Source: Oscillatoria sp. SIO1A7 (GTDB lineage Bacteria > Cyanobacteriota > Cyanobacteriia > Cyanobacteriales > Laspinemataceae). Taken from it: DNA of 52,142 nt. The notes under the pieces were generated by a model. It had not been told where the DNA came from and searched no databases. It was given only the letters and a program-made list of their open reading frames with translations. The stretch is taken from NCBI GenBank assembly GCA_010672965.1, contig JAAHFN010000047.1, positions 1 through 52,142 on the forward strand. The letters run 5' to 3'. Both the position numbers and the translations under genes were made by a program. Below are positions 8,480 through 17,190 of the stretch, one piece after another (position 1 is the first letter of the stretch; each line of letters starts with the position of its first letter).

Positions 8480-9142
8480 ATGTCAATTCCCTGTAAAACC
8501 TATTTGTTTGGGGCATTGTTGGGATTGGGGATTGCGGGTATCGCAGCCTATAATCCCCTAGAAAACAGAGCGAACGATACTTGTCTGCTCCCAAAAAAAA
8601 TGAGCAGACAATCTTGTCCGGCAAAAGTCCCCAAGGATGTCTCGGAATTTGCTTGGGGGCAAGTAGGCGCGATCGCCTATCAAGCATCAGCTCAATTAAT
8701 GGCAGTCAATAATGAAAACTTACATCACTTAGATGAAACCCAGAAGCGATACTTGCGACCTTATTTTGGCGATTTAGTAGATCGGGTAGTAGTAGCATAC
8801 AATGCCACTTTGATGGAAGATTGGATTGCTGCAAGTTTAAAAATAGATGTAGGAGAGTCTAATGCTCAAGTCTATGGCAATAAGATTTTTATTAAAGATG
8901 TTTATAAACCGGGCGACTTCGAGCAAATAGTCCTGTTAGCTCACGAATTGGTTCACTGCGAACAGTATGAAAGATTGGGCAATCTCGGCAATTTTGGCTA
9001 CCATTATTTTAAACAATACAAGCGAGCGGGAGAAAGCTACCAAGATAATTTGTTCGAGCAAGAAGCTTTTTATTTTGAAGCTCAATTTTCTAAGTGGCTG
9101 GCGGCTGAAATGGCCAAGGATCGGGAAAGTGTTGAGTTTTGA
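8480..9142 (+). CDS. Membrane-anchored or exported HExxH zinc-metalloprotein, DUF4157-like
   Basis: 220 residues with a hydrophobic N-terminus (TYLFGALLGLGIAGIAAY, about 7-24) that could be an uncleaved anchor or a signal peptide. The central motif AHELVHCEQ (HELVH at 155-159) is a zincin metal site, and a downstream glutamate cluster (LFEQEAFYFE, 191-200) is placed to give the third ligand. The arrangement AHELVHxxQ...EQEA is that of DUF4157-type domains, the same logic as the HEAWHVVQQ...EREAD protein at 18523. Function is unknown: a peptidase or a structural zinc protein of the envelope. It is a lone gene. Confidence 0.75.
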   Translation: MSIPCKTYLFGALLGLGIAGIAAYNPLENRANDTCLLPKKMSRQSCPAKVPKDVSEFAWGQVGAIAYQASAQLMAVNNENLHHLDETQKRYLRPYFGDLVDRVVVAYNATLMEDWIAASLKIDVGESNAQVYGNKIFIKDVYKPGDFEQIVLLAHELVHCEQYERLGNLGNFGYHYFKQYKRAGESYQDNLFEQEAFYFEAQFSKWLAAEMAKDRESVEF

Positions 9143-9539
9143 GTTTTGAGTTTTAATTTCTTAGGCTGAAAGCTTTGAGAACCCCAAAAAAAACCTGTTT
9201 TTCCAACAATACCTTCGCCATTTTCTCTCTCCGGGAACGATCCCCCCAACCCCCCTTAAAAAGCTTAAAAAGGGGGGCTATTGAGCTTAGCCCGCTTAGC
9301 CCCTCTTTTTAAGGAGGGTTGGGGGGATCCGGCGTTGAGAAAAAAACAGGTATTTGTTGGGTTTGGTTCCTGGACTTAAACTACAAATGGCGGTTTTTTG
9401 CGTTTTGGCGAAGGTAAAGTCCTAAAAACCTGGTTTCTGGCGGATCGTTACAAACCAAAGAAACCCGGTTTTGCAGGAATTACCGGGTTTCTGGCCGCTC
9501 GTTGGCTATAATAAAAGTGAACCGTACCCAAGAGCGCTT
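9143..9539. other. Gene-free stretch with a family 6 element
   Basis: Contains the inverted-repeat element at 9239-9329 (ends GATCCCCCCAACCCCCC) and scattered short direct repeats (AAAAACCTG, AACCCGGTTT types). No gene seen. Confidence 0.55.
9239..9329. mobile_element. Family 6 inverted-repeat element
   Basis: Arms GATCCCCCCAACCCCCC and its near-complement, 91 bp, with an internal AAGCTT-centred palindrome. Non-coding. Confidence 0.75.
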
Positions 9540-9845
9540 ATGAAAAGAGAAAGATTATCTCCAACTCCAAGCTTAACTATAACTCTGGCGATCGCCTCAG
9601 TGCTTGGTGCCGCCCAAAGCAGTCTGGCCGCTCCTGTAGTTAGGACTCAAGCTGCCGAGAGTACCCCCGAGATTTCTTCCCAAGTCCGTGTCGTTCCTTC
9701 CCTGTCTCAGGTGAGCGGCGATATTGCGGAACTTTGGACGCACCACGGGCAATTTACCAGCGCGAACTTCAAGCCTCTTAAGGATCTGCCTCGATGCGGT
9801 TGCCCTGCATGTAGTGGCATCCTTCCCGATCGCAGTGAAATTTAA
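9540..9845 (+). CDS. Small secreted protein with a C-terminal CxCxxC
   Basis: 101 residues from the ATG at 9540; an in-frame TTG 69 bp upstream is less likely because the signal peptide begins properly at MKRERLSP. The hydrophobic core LTITLAIASVLGAAQSSLAA ends at a plausible AxA cleavage site near residue 31. The mature peptide of about 70 residues contains WTHHGQFTSANF and ends LPRCGCPACSGILPDRSEI. The CGCPAC cluster with the preceding HH could bind a metal or be disulphide-linked. Not recognised as a family; the size and the terminal Cys motif also leave open a secreted peptide product. Confidence 0.6.
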   Translation: MKRERLSPTPSLTITLAIASVLGAAQSSLAAPVVRTQAAESTPEISSQVRVVPSLSQVSGDIAELWTHHGQFTSANFKPLKDLPRCGCPACSGILPDRSEI

Positions 9846-9868
9846 ATGACATTGGGGCATGGGGAAAG

Positions 9869-9893
9869 TTTTGAGTTTTGAGTTTTGAGTTTT
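9869..9893. repeat. Heptanucleotide STRR, TTTTGAG type
   Basis: Three tandem TTTTGAG units. The same family occurs at 9128-9155, 9915-9945, 10773-10812, 13305-13365 and 49793-49823, always between genes. Confidence 0.85.
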
Positions 9894-9940
9894 AAATTAA
9901 TTGTTTGTAAATTCACAACTTAAAACTTAAAACTCAAAAC

Positions 9941-10577
9941 TTAAAATACTGCCATATTGGGATGAGATTGGCAGAAGGCAGCGATAGCCTCTTCTACTGC
10001 CTCGGAAAGAATATTTTGCACTTCGGGGTTAATTAGTTCCCACTTATAAGGATCGGTATCGTTGTATTCCGGTTCGAGCAGCATTACCAGCGCGATATTC
10101 GGTACTTGGTATAACCTCAAGTTCTGTTAGAGCAATTCCTCTCTCATATTTTTGGCTGGATGTCTTGCCCTCTCGCCAAACTGTTATTTTGACCCATTCT
10201 GATAGAGCATTGACTACAGCAAGACCAAAACCATTCCAGCCTCCTGTGACTTTGTACCGCTCGTTGCTACCGCAATCCCGAGCGAACATTGTTGTCATTA
10301 CGCTTTCTAAAAACGATTTCTCTGTTTTGGGATAGAGTTCGGTCGAAATACCCCTGCCATTATCTGTAACGGCAATGGAACCATCATAGTTTAAATCAAC
10401 ATCAATTTGGTTGCAGTAACCGGCTAGCGCTTCTTCAATCGAATTGTGGATTAATTCGCAAACTAAGTAAAGAATTCCTTGCCCATTGGTGGCACCAACG
10501 TACATTCTGGGTCGCTTGCGAATGGCTTCCCTAGCTGTGAGCTTTTGAATTATTTCTGCTCGGTAACTTACATTCAT
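9941..10577 (-). pseudogene. Truncated GyrB/ParE-like GHKL ATPase fused to an unrelated gene tail
   Basis: From the ATG at 10577 about 150 residues match the N-terminal ATPase region of type II topoisomerase B subunits: IRKRPRMYVGAT, HNSIEEALAGYC, VTDNGRGIS, VVNALSEW. The match stops near LTELEV, where GyrB would continue to its transducer domain; the reading frame then ends at 10044. The glycine-rich GGLHGVG loop is changed to GGWNGFG. In the next frame a second fragment (VPNIALVMLLEPEYND to a TAA at 9941) looks like the C-terminus of a different protein. I read this as a truncated gyrB-like copy joined to another gene's 3' end by deletion. A short orphan ATPase is the alternative. Confidence 0.7.
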
Positions 10578-10817
10578 AGTTGGCTATATAAATAATTAGG
10601 GAATGGGGAATTGGGCAACCTCCCCCTCTTGGGAGGGGGTCGGGGGGTGGGTGGCATTGGGCATTGGAGCTTAAAACTTCAGGACTTACGCATTATACCT
10701 ATATCTGGTAGGTTTGATTCGCGAACTACCCCTACATTGAGGGTTGCATAAGACAGGCAAGCGTAAGTCCCGAACTCAAAACTCAAAACTTAAAACTTAA
10801 AACTTAAAACTTGGATC
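10578..10817. other. Spacer with a family 5 element and STRRs
   Basis: Contains a GGGAATTGGGC heptamer patch, a CCTCCCCCTCTTGGGAGGGGG hairpin region near 10620, the element at 10680-10771, and an AACTCAA/AACTTAA heptamer run up to 10812. Confidence 0.6.
10680..10771. mobile_element. Family 5 inverted-repeat element, copy B
   Basis: Ends CAGGACTTACGC and GCGTAAGTCC(C), about 92 bp, non-coding. Confidence 0.75.
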
Positions 10818-12896
10818 TTATGGCTCGATTAACTGATGCTCCGATTGGCGGTATTTTACGATCGCCCGCTTGCGCTGCCAGACGGGATAAACTATCCTAG
10901 CTAAAGCGATAATCGTTCCCAGGAAGACTAAGAACAACCAAAGATGCCAGCCGAATTGTAAAAGCCCGCCCGCAGTAAGACCGAGGCCCAATATTAAGGC
11001 GCAAAAGGCAATTGCAAAACGTTCTGAAAACTCCTTGGCTTCGACTTCGACAATGACTATCCCTGCGGCTATACCAGCGAGGATGACTGTGGCCAACCAG
11101 ACTGCAAATGCCATACCGGAATTTATTAAATTTAGTCTTATTATTAGGGGGCAAATTCCTACTAAAGCGCCAGCTAATTGTCCTGCTATTTTCTTTTGCT
11201 TTTCTTCCGCGCCCCAGCCCATCACTTTCCAAGCCAAGACCTCAGTTCCGGCACTGGCCAAAGCGCCAGTGCTGGAACCGAAGCCAGCTCCACCTAAAGC
11301 GGCGACTACAATAGCACTGGGGTCAGTATAATAAGTATAAAAAACTACCCCTAGTCCGGCGATCGCACCTATAATAGCTCCGCTCTTTACCCCAGCCATG
11401 CCGCCTATTTTCGCCGATTCGTCCTCAGATTGCAACAGCTTCCAAGCCCCTACTCCTGCCAGAACAAATAAGAAAGCACCGAATAGAGAATTAAGATCGT
11501 TCAGAAATGCCAGAACCCCGCCGACTTTATTCGCGACTTCAGTCCAAACGGTTGCAGCGATTAGAGCAAAGAGAATGGCCAGCCAATTATAGGGTAACTC
11601 GCTTCTTTCTGTCGGCAGGGGTGCGGTTTGCACTTGTAGAGGAATTATATAAGGAGCCTTGGCAGCATTAGAATGTAATAAAAGCTGGCGATCGTAAGTT
11701 TTCCCAGCCTTGAGCTTCCTCGTCGCTACCACGATTTTGCACTCTATTTTATTACCTTTAAACCGTCTTGGTAGAGGGGCAATCCAGGCATGGCCGGGGG
11801 GCTTGACTCGCGGATCTTTCGGATGGCGCGCTATTTTTAGCCGCCCGCTCAGGATAGTTCCGGGGGAGGGATTGCGAATCTTCAGAGTTGCCGTGAGTTG
11901 CTCCCCCAAACTTGTTGCTTTCAGGCGGACAACCCTAGGACTGCATTTGACCTTGGGAAAGCTCAGAATTTCAAGGGGCTTGAGAGCTTCTAGGGCTGCA
12001 GCGGCGTCGGCAAAGCGGTCTTTCGGCTTCGGTTCCACCATTTTTTCCAGCCAGCGAATCCATTCTTGACTCAGCTTCGAGAGCAGGGATTGGAAATGAA
12101 TCCGATAGTTGGAGTCGATTAAATTACCGATATCAATAGATTTGGTGCCGGTTAGCAAGCAAATCAGAGTCGCGCCGACGCCGTATAGATCCGATGCCGC
12201 ATTTAAATCTCGATTAAAAAGTTGCTCTGGAGGCATAAATCCCAGAGTACCTTTGACGATGCTACTCGCAGCTACTTCTCCCTCGCCAATTCGCGCAAAA
12301 CCAAAATCAATTAGGTATAGGTCTATTTGTTCGGGATTCTTGGTGGGATTCTTAGGAGGACTCTTGCCCGGATTTTCTGCGCGATTCTTGCCCGGATTTT
12401 CTGCGAGATTTTCTCCAGACTCCCTATAGGCTACTAAAATATTTTCCGGTTTAATGTCCCGGTGGATGACCGGCGGAATGCGATTTTGTAAATAGACTAA
12501 AATCTCTAGGAGAGATATGGCGATTTGCTTGACTTGTTCCGGCTGCCACTGGCGGGCTACAGCCAGGGATTCCGCTTCTTTATATTCTTGGACTAGGCAA
12601 AAGCCGGTGGGAGTTTGGAAGGAGTCTAGGTAACTGGGAATGCCCGGGCAGTCGAGACCTTGCAGCACTTGGATTTCTCGTTGATAGGCATCGTAAGCCG
12701 CCCAGCTTGCGCCACTGCTGGCAAATTGAAACATTTTAATCGCTACTTGCTTTTGGCTCTCAGTGCTGGTGGCAAGGTAGGTGACTCTTCCCCCGGCCAG
12801 ATTGCTACCGAGTTCCCGGATGACTTGATAGCCGCGATCGCTAAAATCCCGATAGATCGTAGTTTTAAGTTTTGAGTTCTTAGCTTGAGAGTTCAT
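10818..12896 (-). CDS. Membrane-bound Ser/Thr protein kinase (paralogue 1)
   Basis: 692 residues. Hanks-type kinase domain (about 22-310): glycine loop GSNLAGGRVTYLA, catalytic lysine K54 (VAIK), HRDIKPEN (D147), DFG (197-199), and MPPEQ in place of APE, all intact, so it should be active. A linker inside the domain carries repeated ENPGKN(R) units (about 165-190). A beta-rich middle region (about 310-440) is followed by hydrophobic helices (about 445-670), many glycine-rich (GAIIGAIAGLGVV), and a short basic tail. The kinase domain and the C-terminal tail are cytoplasmic by inference. It is a tandem paralogue of the gene at 13373, same strand. The ligand or signal is unknown. Confidence 0.92.
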   Translation of the reverse strand: MNSQAKNSKLKTTIYRDFSDRGYQVIRELGSNLAGGRVTYLATSTESQKQVAIKMFQFASSGASWAAYDAYQREIQVLQGLDCPGIPSYLDSFQTPTGFCLVQEYKEAESLAVARQWQPEQVKQIAISLLEILVYLQNRIPPVIHRDIKPENILVAYRESGENLAENPGKNRAENPGKSPPKNPTKNPEQIDLYLIDFGFARIGEGEVAASSIVKGTLGFMPPEQLFNRDLNAASDLYGVGATLICLLTGTKSIDIGNLIDSNYRIHFQSLLSKLSQEWIRWLEKMVEPKPKDRFADAAAALEALKPLEILSFPKVKCSPRVVRLKATSLGEQLTATLKIRNPSPGTILSGRLKIARHPKDPRVKPPGHAWIAPLPRRFKGNKIECKIVVATRKLKAGKTYDRQLLLHSNAAKAPYIIPLQVQTAPLPTERSELPYNWLAILFALIAATVWTEVANKVGGVLAFLNDLNSLFGAFLFVLAGVGAWKLLQSEDESAKIGGMAGVKSGAIIGAIAGLGVVFYTYYTDPSAIVVAALGGAGFGSSTGALASAGTEVLAWKVMGWGAEEKQKKIAGQLAGALVGICPLIIRLNLINSGMAFAVWLATVILAGIAAGIVIVEVEAKEFSERFAIAFCALILGLGLTAGGLLQFGWHLWLFLVFLGTIIALARIVYPVWQRKRAIVKYRQSEHQLIEP

Positions 12897-13372
12897 TTAG
12901 ATAGTTGTTAGTTTTTTCTGGATCGTACATTGCACGCATTTATATTGATTTTGTTTAGGTTTTCGCTCTAACGGGTTAATTACCCACACAAATAATTTAT
13001 AACATACTGTAGGACGGACGTGCCTATCTGCTTGTTGGGACAGGCGCTCCGCCGGTTTTGCGGGACTTGCAAGTTAATAATATCAAATACGGTTAAATAC
13101 CCATACAAAAAAATATGTAACCCCCGCCGCCCTATGCCCTCCTTGGGCAGGCTTTCGCCTACGACAAGCGATCGCCCGAACGGTGACGGTCAAAGAACGC
13201 TCTTGGACTGGTACTTTATTTCTGCGCAAGTCCCTACGGCAAAATTCTGTCCCTATCCGCTTGTTGGGACTTTTCGGAAGCCCGTCCTACGGGAAAGTTG
13301 ACTTAACTCAAAACTCAAAACTCAAAACTTAAAACTCAAAACTCAAAATTCAAAATTCAAAATTATCAAACC
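12897..13372. other. Spacer between the two kinase genes
   Basis: No gene. Holds a solitary family-2 end (ATATCAAATACGGTTAAA, about 13079), two GGACAGGCGCTCC/AGCCCGTCCTAC type dispersed fragments, and an AACTCAA heptamer STRR at 13305-13365. Confidence 0.55.
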
Positions 13373-15184
13373 TCAAAACTCAATTAAGTGTTTCTCTTGT
13401 TGGCGATAGCGAGCCAGACGCCTCTGTTGTAAAATCGGCAAAGTTACGGAGAAAGCGAGGACGGGTATGCCAGAGATCGCAGCCAAGACGAGCAAGGAGG
13501 CCGGCCATCCGAGGGAAAGTCCGATTCCGAGACAAATGCCGCTGGTTGCTGCCAGCAGGGGAATTGCGATCGCCGCTTTCAAGTCGAAGTTTTGTTTGAC
13601 TTTAATAGCTGTAGCCAGCCAAGAGAGTCCAGTTGCCGAGGTTGCCACCGATAGGACGGCGGTTGCCCAGGCTCCAGTTACGGTTGCCCCGGCGATCGCG
13701 CCCATTGTAAAACCGGCGATCGCAGCCACTAATGCAGTGGCTGCGGCAGTAAGAGTTATTTTGAGCAAATTGTTCCGGGCTCCGAGCCGATTCGAGAGAC
13801 CGACCCAAGTGGAAAATCCGCTTAAAGCAACTGCTACAAAAGTTGCTACCGTGGCTCCGGCGGCGATCGCTCCGGCTAGGGAAACTAAAAATAAACAGCC
13901 GAGCCAACTGTATGGCAACTTTCGGATTGCGATGGGAATCGGAGCTGTCTCCACATTCAGCAGCACTCGCTCGATTTCCGGCACCCCATTGCCCCGCAAC
14001 AATATTTCCCGCTCGTAGATTTTTCCGGCCCTGAGCTGGCGGGTATCCACAATTATTTCGCATTCCACCCCATTGCCCTCAAACTGGGTCGGACTCAGAG
14101 CAATCCAAGGATGGGTTTTATTAATATGCTTGGTTTGCTTGGATTCCCCAGCACCAATCTCCGCCGGGAGGGCAGCATCGCCTAAATGGGCCGCCACTTG
14201 CCAAATCCCTTTTAAAGTCGTATCCGGCACGCGATTGCTGGCACCAACCTTGGCTCTGAGTTGTTCGCCGACTTCAGATGCTTTCAGTTCTACAACCGAG
14301 CGAGTCAGTTTCACCTCCGGAGTGCGCTTCACATATATAGGTGTTAGAGCTTCTAGGGCCGTGGCCGCATCGGCAAAGCGCTCCTCGGTTCCTCGGGCCA
14401 CCATTTTTTCCAGCCATTCTATCCAGCGCAGACTTAAGCGAGGAACCAGATGGCGGAATTGGATGCGATAGTCTTCGTCGAGCAAATCGGCAATATTGAT
14501 GGATTTAGTGCCGGTGGCCAAGCAAATTAGGGTCGCGCCCAGACCGTATAAGTCCGATGCCAAGACGAGCTGGCGGTTGAACAACTGCTCTGGGGGCATG
14601 AAGCCGAGGGTGCCTTTGACCATACTGCTGGCGGTAAGTTCTCCTTCGCCGAACTGGGCAAAGCCAAAGTCTATGAGATAAACTTCTAGCTTTTTGTTGG
14701 TGCTTTGCGAATTGGTGCCAACTAAAATATTTTCCGGTTTAATATCTCGGTGGATGACCGGCGGGCTCTGAGCCTGTAGATAAGTCAAAATTTCTAGAAC
14801 AGAAACGGCCACTTGCTTGATTTGCTCTGGCTCGAAGCTGCGCGTAACGGCGAGAGATGGGGCATCTTTGTATTCCTGGACCATACAGAAGCCGTTGGCC
14901 GTCTCGAAGGAATCCAGATAGCGCGGGATGTCTGGGTGAGAAAGTCGCTGCAAAACTTGAATTTCCCGTTCGTGGGCTTTGTATGCCGACCAGTCAGCGC
15001 CGGTACTGGCAAATTGAAATTGTTTGATTGCAACTGAATCTCCTGAGCGATCGCTCGTTAGGCTTCCAGACTCGCTGGCGATTTTGCTCGCCAAGTAGGT
15101 AACTCTACCGCCAGCGAGATTGTGGCCGAGTTCTGCTTGGACTCGGTAGCCCTGTTTTGTGAAGTCGGGAAAGGAATTGGGCAT
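13373..15184 (-). CDS. Membrane-bound Ser/Thr protein kinase (paralogue 2)
   Basis: 603 residues, same architecture as the gene at 10818: GHNLAGGRVTYLA, VAIK (K54), HRDIKPENILV (D147), DFG (172-174), MPPEQLFN, a beta-rich middle region, then hydrophobic Gly/Ala-rich helices (about 395-580) and the tail RQQEKHLIEF that matches RQSEHQLIEP of its neighbour. It lacks the ENPGK linker repeats. The two genes are a tandem duplication that has diverged mostly in the membrane part. A run of GGGTGGGAA units lies just upstream (15214-15270) and may affect its promoter. Confidence 0.92.
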   Translation of the reverse strand: MPNSFPDFTKQGYRVQAELGHNLAGGRVTYLASKIASESGSLTSDRSGDSVAIKQFQFASTGADWSAYKAHEREIQVLQRLSHPDIPRYLDSFETANGFCMVQEYKDAPSLAVTRSFEPEQIKQVAVSVLEILTYLQAQSPPVIHRDIKPENILVGTNSQSTNKKLEVYLIDFGFAQFGEGELTASSMVKGTLGFMPPEQLFNRQLVLASDLYGLGATLICLATGTKSINIADLLDEDYRIQFRHLVPRLSLRWIEWLEKMVARGTEERFADAATALEALTPIYVKRTPEVKLTRSVVELKASEVGEQLRAKVGASNRVPDTTLKGIWQVAAHLGDAALPAEIGAGESKQTKHINKTHPWIALSPTQFEGNGVECEIIVDTRQLRAGKIYEREILLRGNGVPEIERVLLNVETAPIPIAIRKLPYSWLGCLFLVSLAGAIAAGATVATFVAVALSGFSTWVGLSNRLGARNNLLKITLTAAATALVAAIAGFTMGAIAGATVTGAWATAVLSVATSATGLSWLATAIKVKQNFDLKAAIAIPLLAATSGICLGIGLSLGWPASLLVLAAISGIPVLAFSVTLPILQQRRLARYRQQEKHLIEF

Positions 15185-15213
15185 TGGAATTGGGGCATTG
15201 GGAATTGGGCATT

Positions 15214-15270
15214 GGGCAAGGGTGGGAAGGGTGGGAAGGGTGGGAGTGTGGGAAGGGTGGGAAGGGTGGG
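15214..15270 (+). repeat. G-tract repeat with quadruplex potential
   Basis: Around a dozen runs of three G separated by 1-2 bases (GGGTGGGAAGGGTGGG units). It fulfils the G3+N1-7 quadruplex rule several times over and lies within 90 bp of the start of the kinase gene transcribed from the other strand. Confidence 0.8.
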
Positions 15271-15747
15271 AGGTCTGGTAAGAGGGCGTAAGTCCTATTC
15301 TTATTATGCTTGAGAGGGTTTGGGGATTCGCTCTTTTGAGGTCCCCTCAGAGGCGAGGGATGGCGCGGAGATGGCGGAGGTAGGAGACAAGGCGATTTTT
15401 GTAGGGGCGATCGCCTCTACAAAAAAATCCCATCCTTTTTTATAGACAGGAGGGGAAACGATCCTGTAAGATCCTAAAGACGACTGATATCCTAAAGTTG
15501 CGGCAACGCTCGAAAGGATTGAAACCAAAGGGTATTTCAGGGTTTCTGAGTTTCTGTATTCAGAATTTTGGATCGCATTAAAACATTTTGATAATAAAGT
15601 CAAGAGAATAATCCAAGATAACAAGTGACGATATAGATGAAAACATTCTGGATGCCTCGGCTCAGACGCCAAAAGACACGCTCGCCTTGCCTGGGTTTCA
15701 AGAACGATACCCATTGTTAGTTAAATAAAAAAGCCTATCTAAGTAAA

Positions 15748-15840
15748 CAGGACTTACGCAAAGATATTATTTGTAGGGTGCCGCACCGCGCACCGGGAAC
15801 TACATATAGCTTTAGAGCCGACAGATAAGCGTAAGTCCAG
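15748..15840. mobile_element. Family 5 inverted-repeat element, copy C
   Basis: Ends CAGGACTTACGC and GCGTAAGTCC, about 93 bp, directly upstream of btaA, so it may contribute to its promoter or leader. Confidence 0.75.
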
Positions 15841-15887
15841 GTCAAGATAGAGAAAAGAGAAGAAAGCATTGATTATTGGAGCGATAG

Positions 15888-17081
15888 ATGTTTAAAGACG
15901 GTTGGTTGGAAAACCTTTGTTTTTCATGGTTGCATCAAAACCATCTAATCTATGTCACCTGCTGGGAAGACCCGAGGCTGGACAGGATAGCAATGGAACT
16001 CAAGGAGAGCGATACAGTTCTCGCGATCGCTTCCGCAGGGTGTAATGTACTGGACTATGCCTTAGAGCGACCGAAACATATTTATGCAGTGGATGCTAAT
16101 TTTCGCCAAAATGCCCTGCTAGAACTGAAGATAGCCGGAATCCGCGCCCTAGATTTTGAATCGTTTTTCAAGCTTTTTGGCGAGGGACGCTTGGCCAATT
16201 TTGAAGGTATTTATCGCCAAAAGCTGCGATCGTTGCTTTCGCCGCTATCGCAGCAATACTGGGATCGCCACGGGGCTCGCTTGTTCGATAGCAATCGTTC
16301 TTTTTATTTTCGCGGGACTACAGGCAACTTCGCTCTGGCCATTAATTACTACATTGACAAGGTGGTCAAGCTGCGAAGTGCTTTTGACGCCCTGTTGGAA
16401 GCGAAAAACTTAGAAGAGCAGCAAGAGATTTACGAGCGAGAGTTGCGCGACAATTTCTGGAGAAACTTTTTGCGCAAGTTCGCAGACAGCGATATAGCAC
16501 TTTGGCTGCTGGGGGTTCCCCTGCAACAGCGCCAGCAAATTGAACGCTACATAGAAGGTGGAGTTGGCGAATTTATCCAGGGCTGCTGCGAGAAGGTAGT
16601 TACCCAAATTCCCATCCAAGAAAACTATTTTTGGCGCGTCTTTATGAGGGGCAAGTATTCTCGGTCTTGCTGTCCCGAATATCTGAAGCCGGAAAACTTT
16701 GAAGCCCTCAAGTCCGGTTTGGTCGATAGGATTTCCGTTAGCACCGAGACCGTCACCCAGTTTCTAGAGCAAAATGATGTCTCGATTTCTCACTTCGTGC
16801 TGCTGGATCACATGGATTGGCTCAGCAATTATAGCTATGCCGAGCTAGAAAGAGAATGGCAGGCTATTGTCTCTCGGGCTAGCGAAAAAGCCCGGGTGCT
16901 ATTTCGCAGCGGCGGGCTCAAGGTTGAATATGTAGATCCAATTAGCGTTAAGCTCCAAGGGCGCGATCGCCGCGTCGGCGATTTGCTGGTTTACAATAAC
17001 CAGCTTGCTGAAGAGCTTCATAAGCAAGATCGCGTCCAGACCTACGGCAGCTTTTATATCGCCGACTTAGCGATCGCTTAG
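15888..17081 (+). CDS. btaA: S-adenosylmethionine:diacylglycerol 3-amino-3-carboxypropyltransferase (BtaA)
   Basis: DUF3419/BtaA family, 397 residues, the normal length. BtaA transfers the 3-amino-3-carboxypropyl group of SAM to diacylglycerol, the first step of the betaine lipid DGTS. Visible features: YVTCWEDPRLDR near the N-terminus, the SAM-binding region LAIASAGCNVLDYAL followed by IYAVDANFRQN, and the C-terminal VLLDHMDWLS and RVLFRSGG motifs of the family. GGAG lies 9 nt before the ATG. It is followed after 109 bp on the same strand by the methyltransferase expected for BtaB, so both steps are present. DGTS is not among the usual cyanobacterial membrane lipids, which makes the pair notable. 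Confidence 0.85.
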   Translation: MFKDGWLENLCFSWLHQNHLIYVTCWEDPRLDRIAMELKESDTVLAIASAGCNVLDYALERPKHIYAVDANFRQNALLELKIAGIRALDFESFFKLFGEGRLANFEGIYRQKLRSLLSPLSQQYWDRHGARLFDSNRSFYFRGTTGNFALAINYYIDKVVKLRSAFDALLEAKNLEEQQEIYERELRDNFWRNFLRKFADSDIALWLLGVPLQQRQQIERYIEGGVGEFIQGCCEKVVTQIPIQENYFWRVFMRGKYSRSCCPEYLKPENFEALKSGLVDRISVSTETVTQFLEQNDVSISHFVLLDHMDWLSNYSYAELEREWQAIVSRASEKARVLFRSGGLKVEYVDPISVKLQGRDRRVGDLLVYNNQLAEELHKQDRVQTYGSFYIADLAIA

Positions 17082-17190
17082 TAGCGCTAATTGCAAAGCC
17101 TTCCCCCTGGGTTGGCCGCCGCTCCCTCGGGCGGCGCTATCGAGAAAAGCGATCGCTCCCTCAAACAACTTCGTCATCAGGAGAAAAATA

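Larger units (their letters stand above)
15185..15887. other. Spacer between kinase and btaA
   Basis: Contains an ATTGGGC patch, the G-rich run at 15214-15270, a solitary GCGTAAGTCC end at about 15287, and the element at 15748-15840. A 136-codon open frame on the minus strand is not credible as a gene. Confidence 0.55.

Noticed and set aside
15304-15714. 136-codon minus frame upstream of btaA
   Set aside because: No ribosome site, no recognisable pattern, and low-complexity repeat-derived ends.
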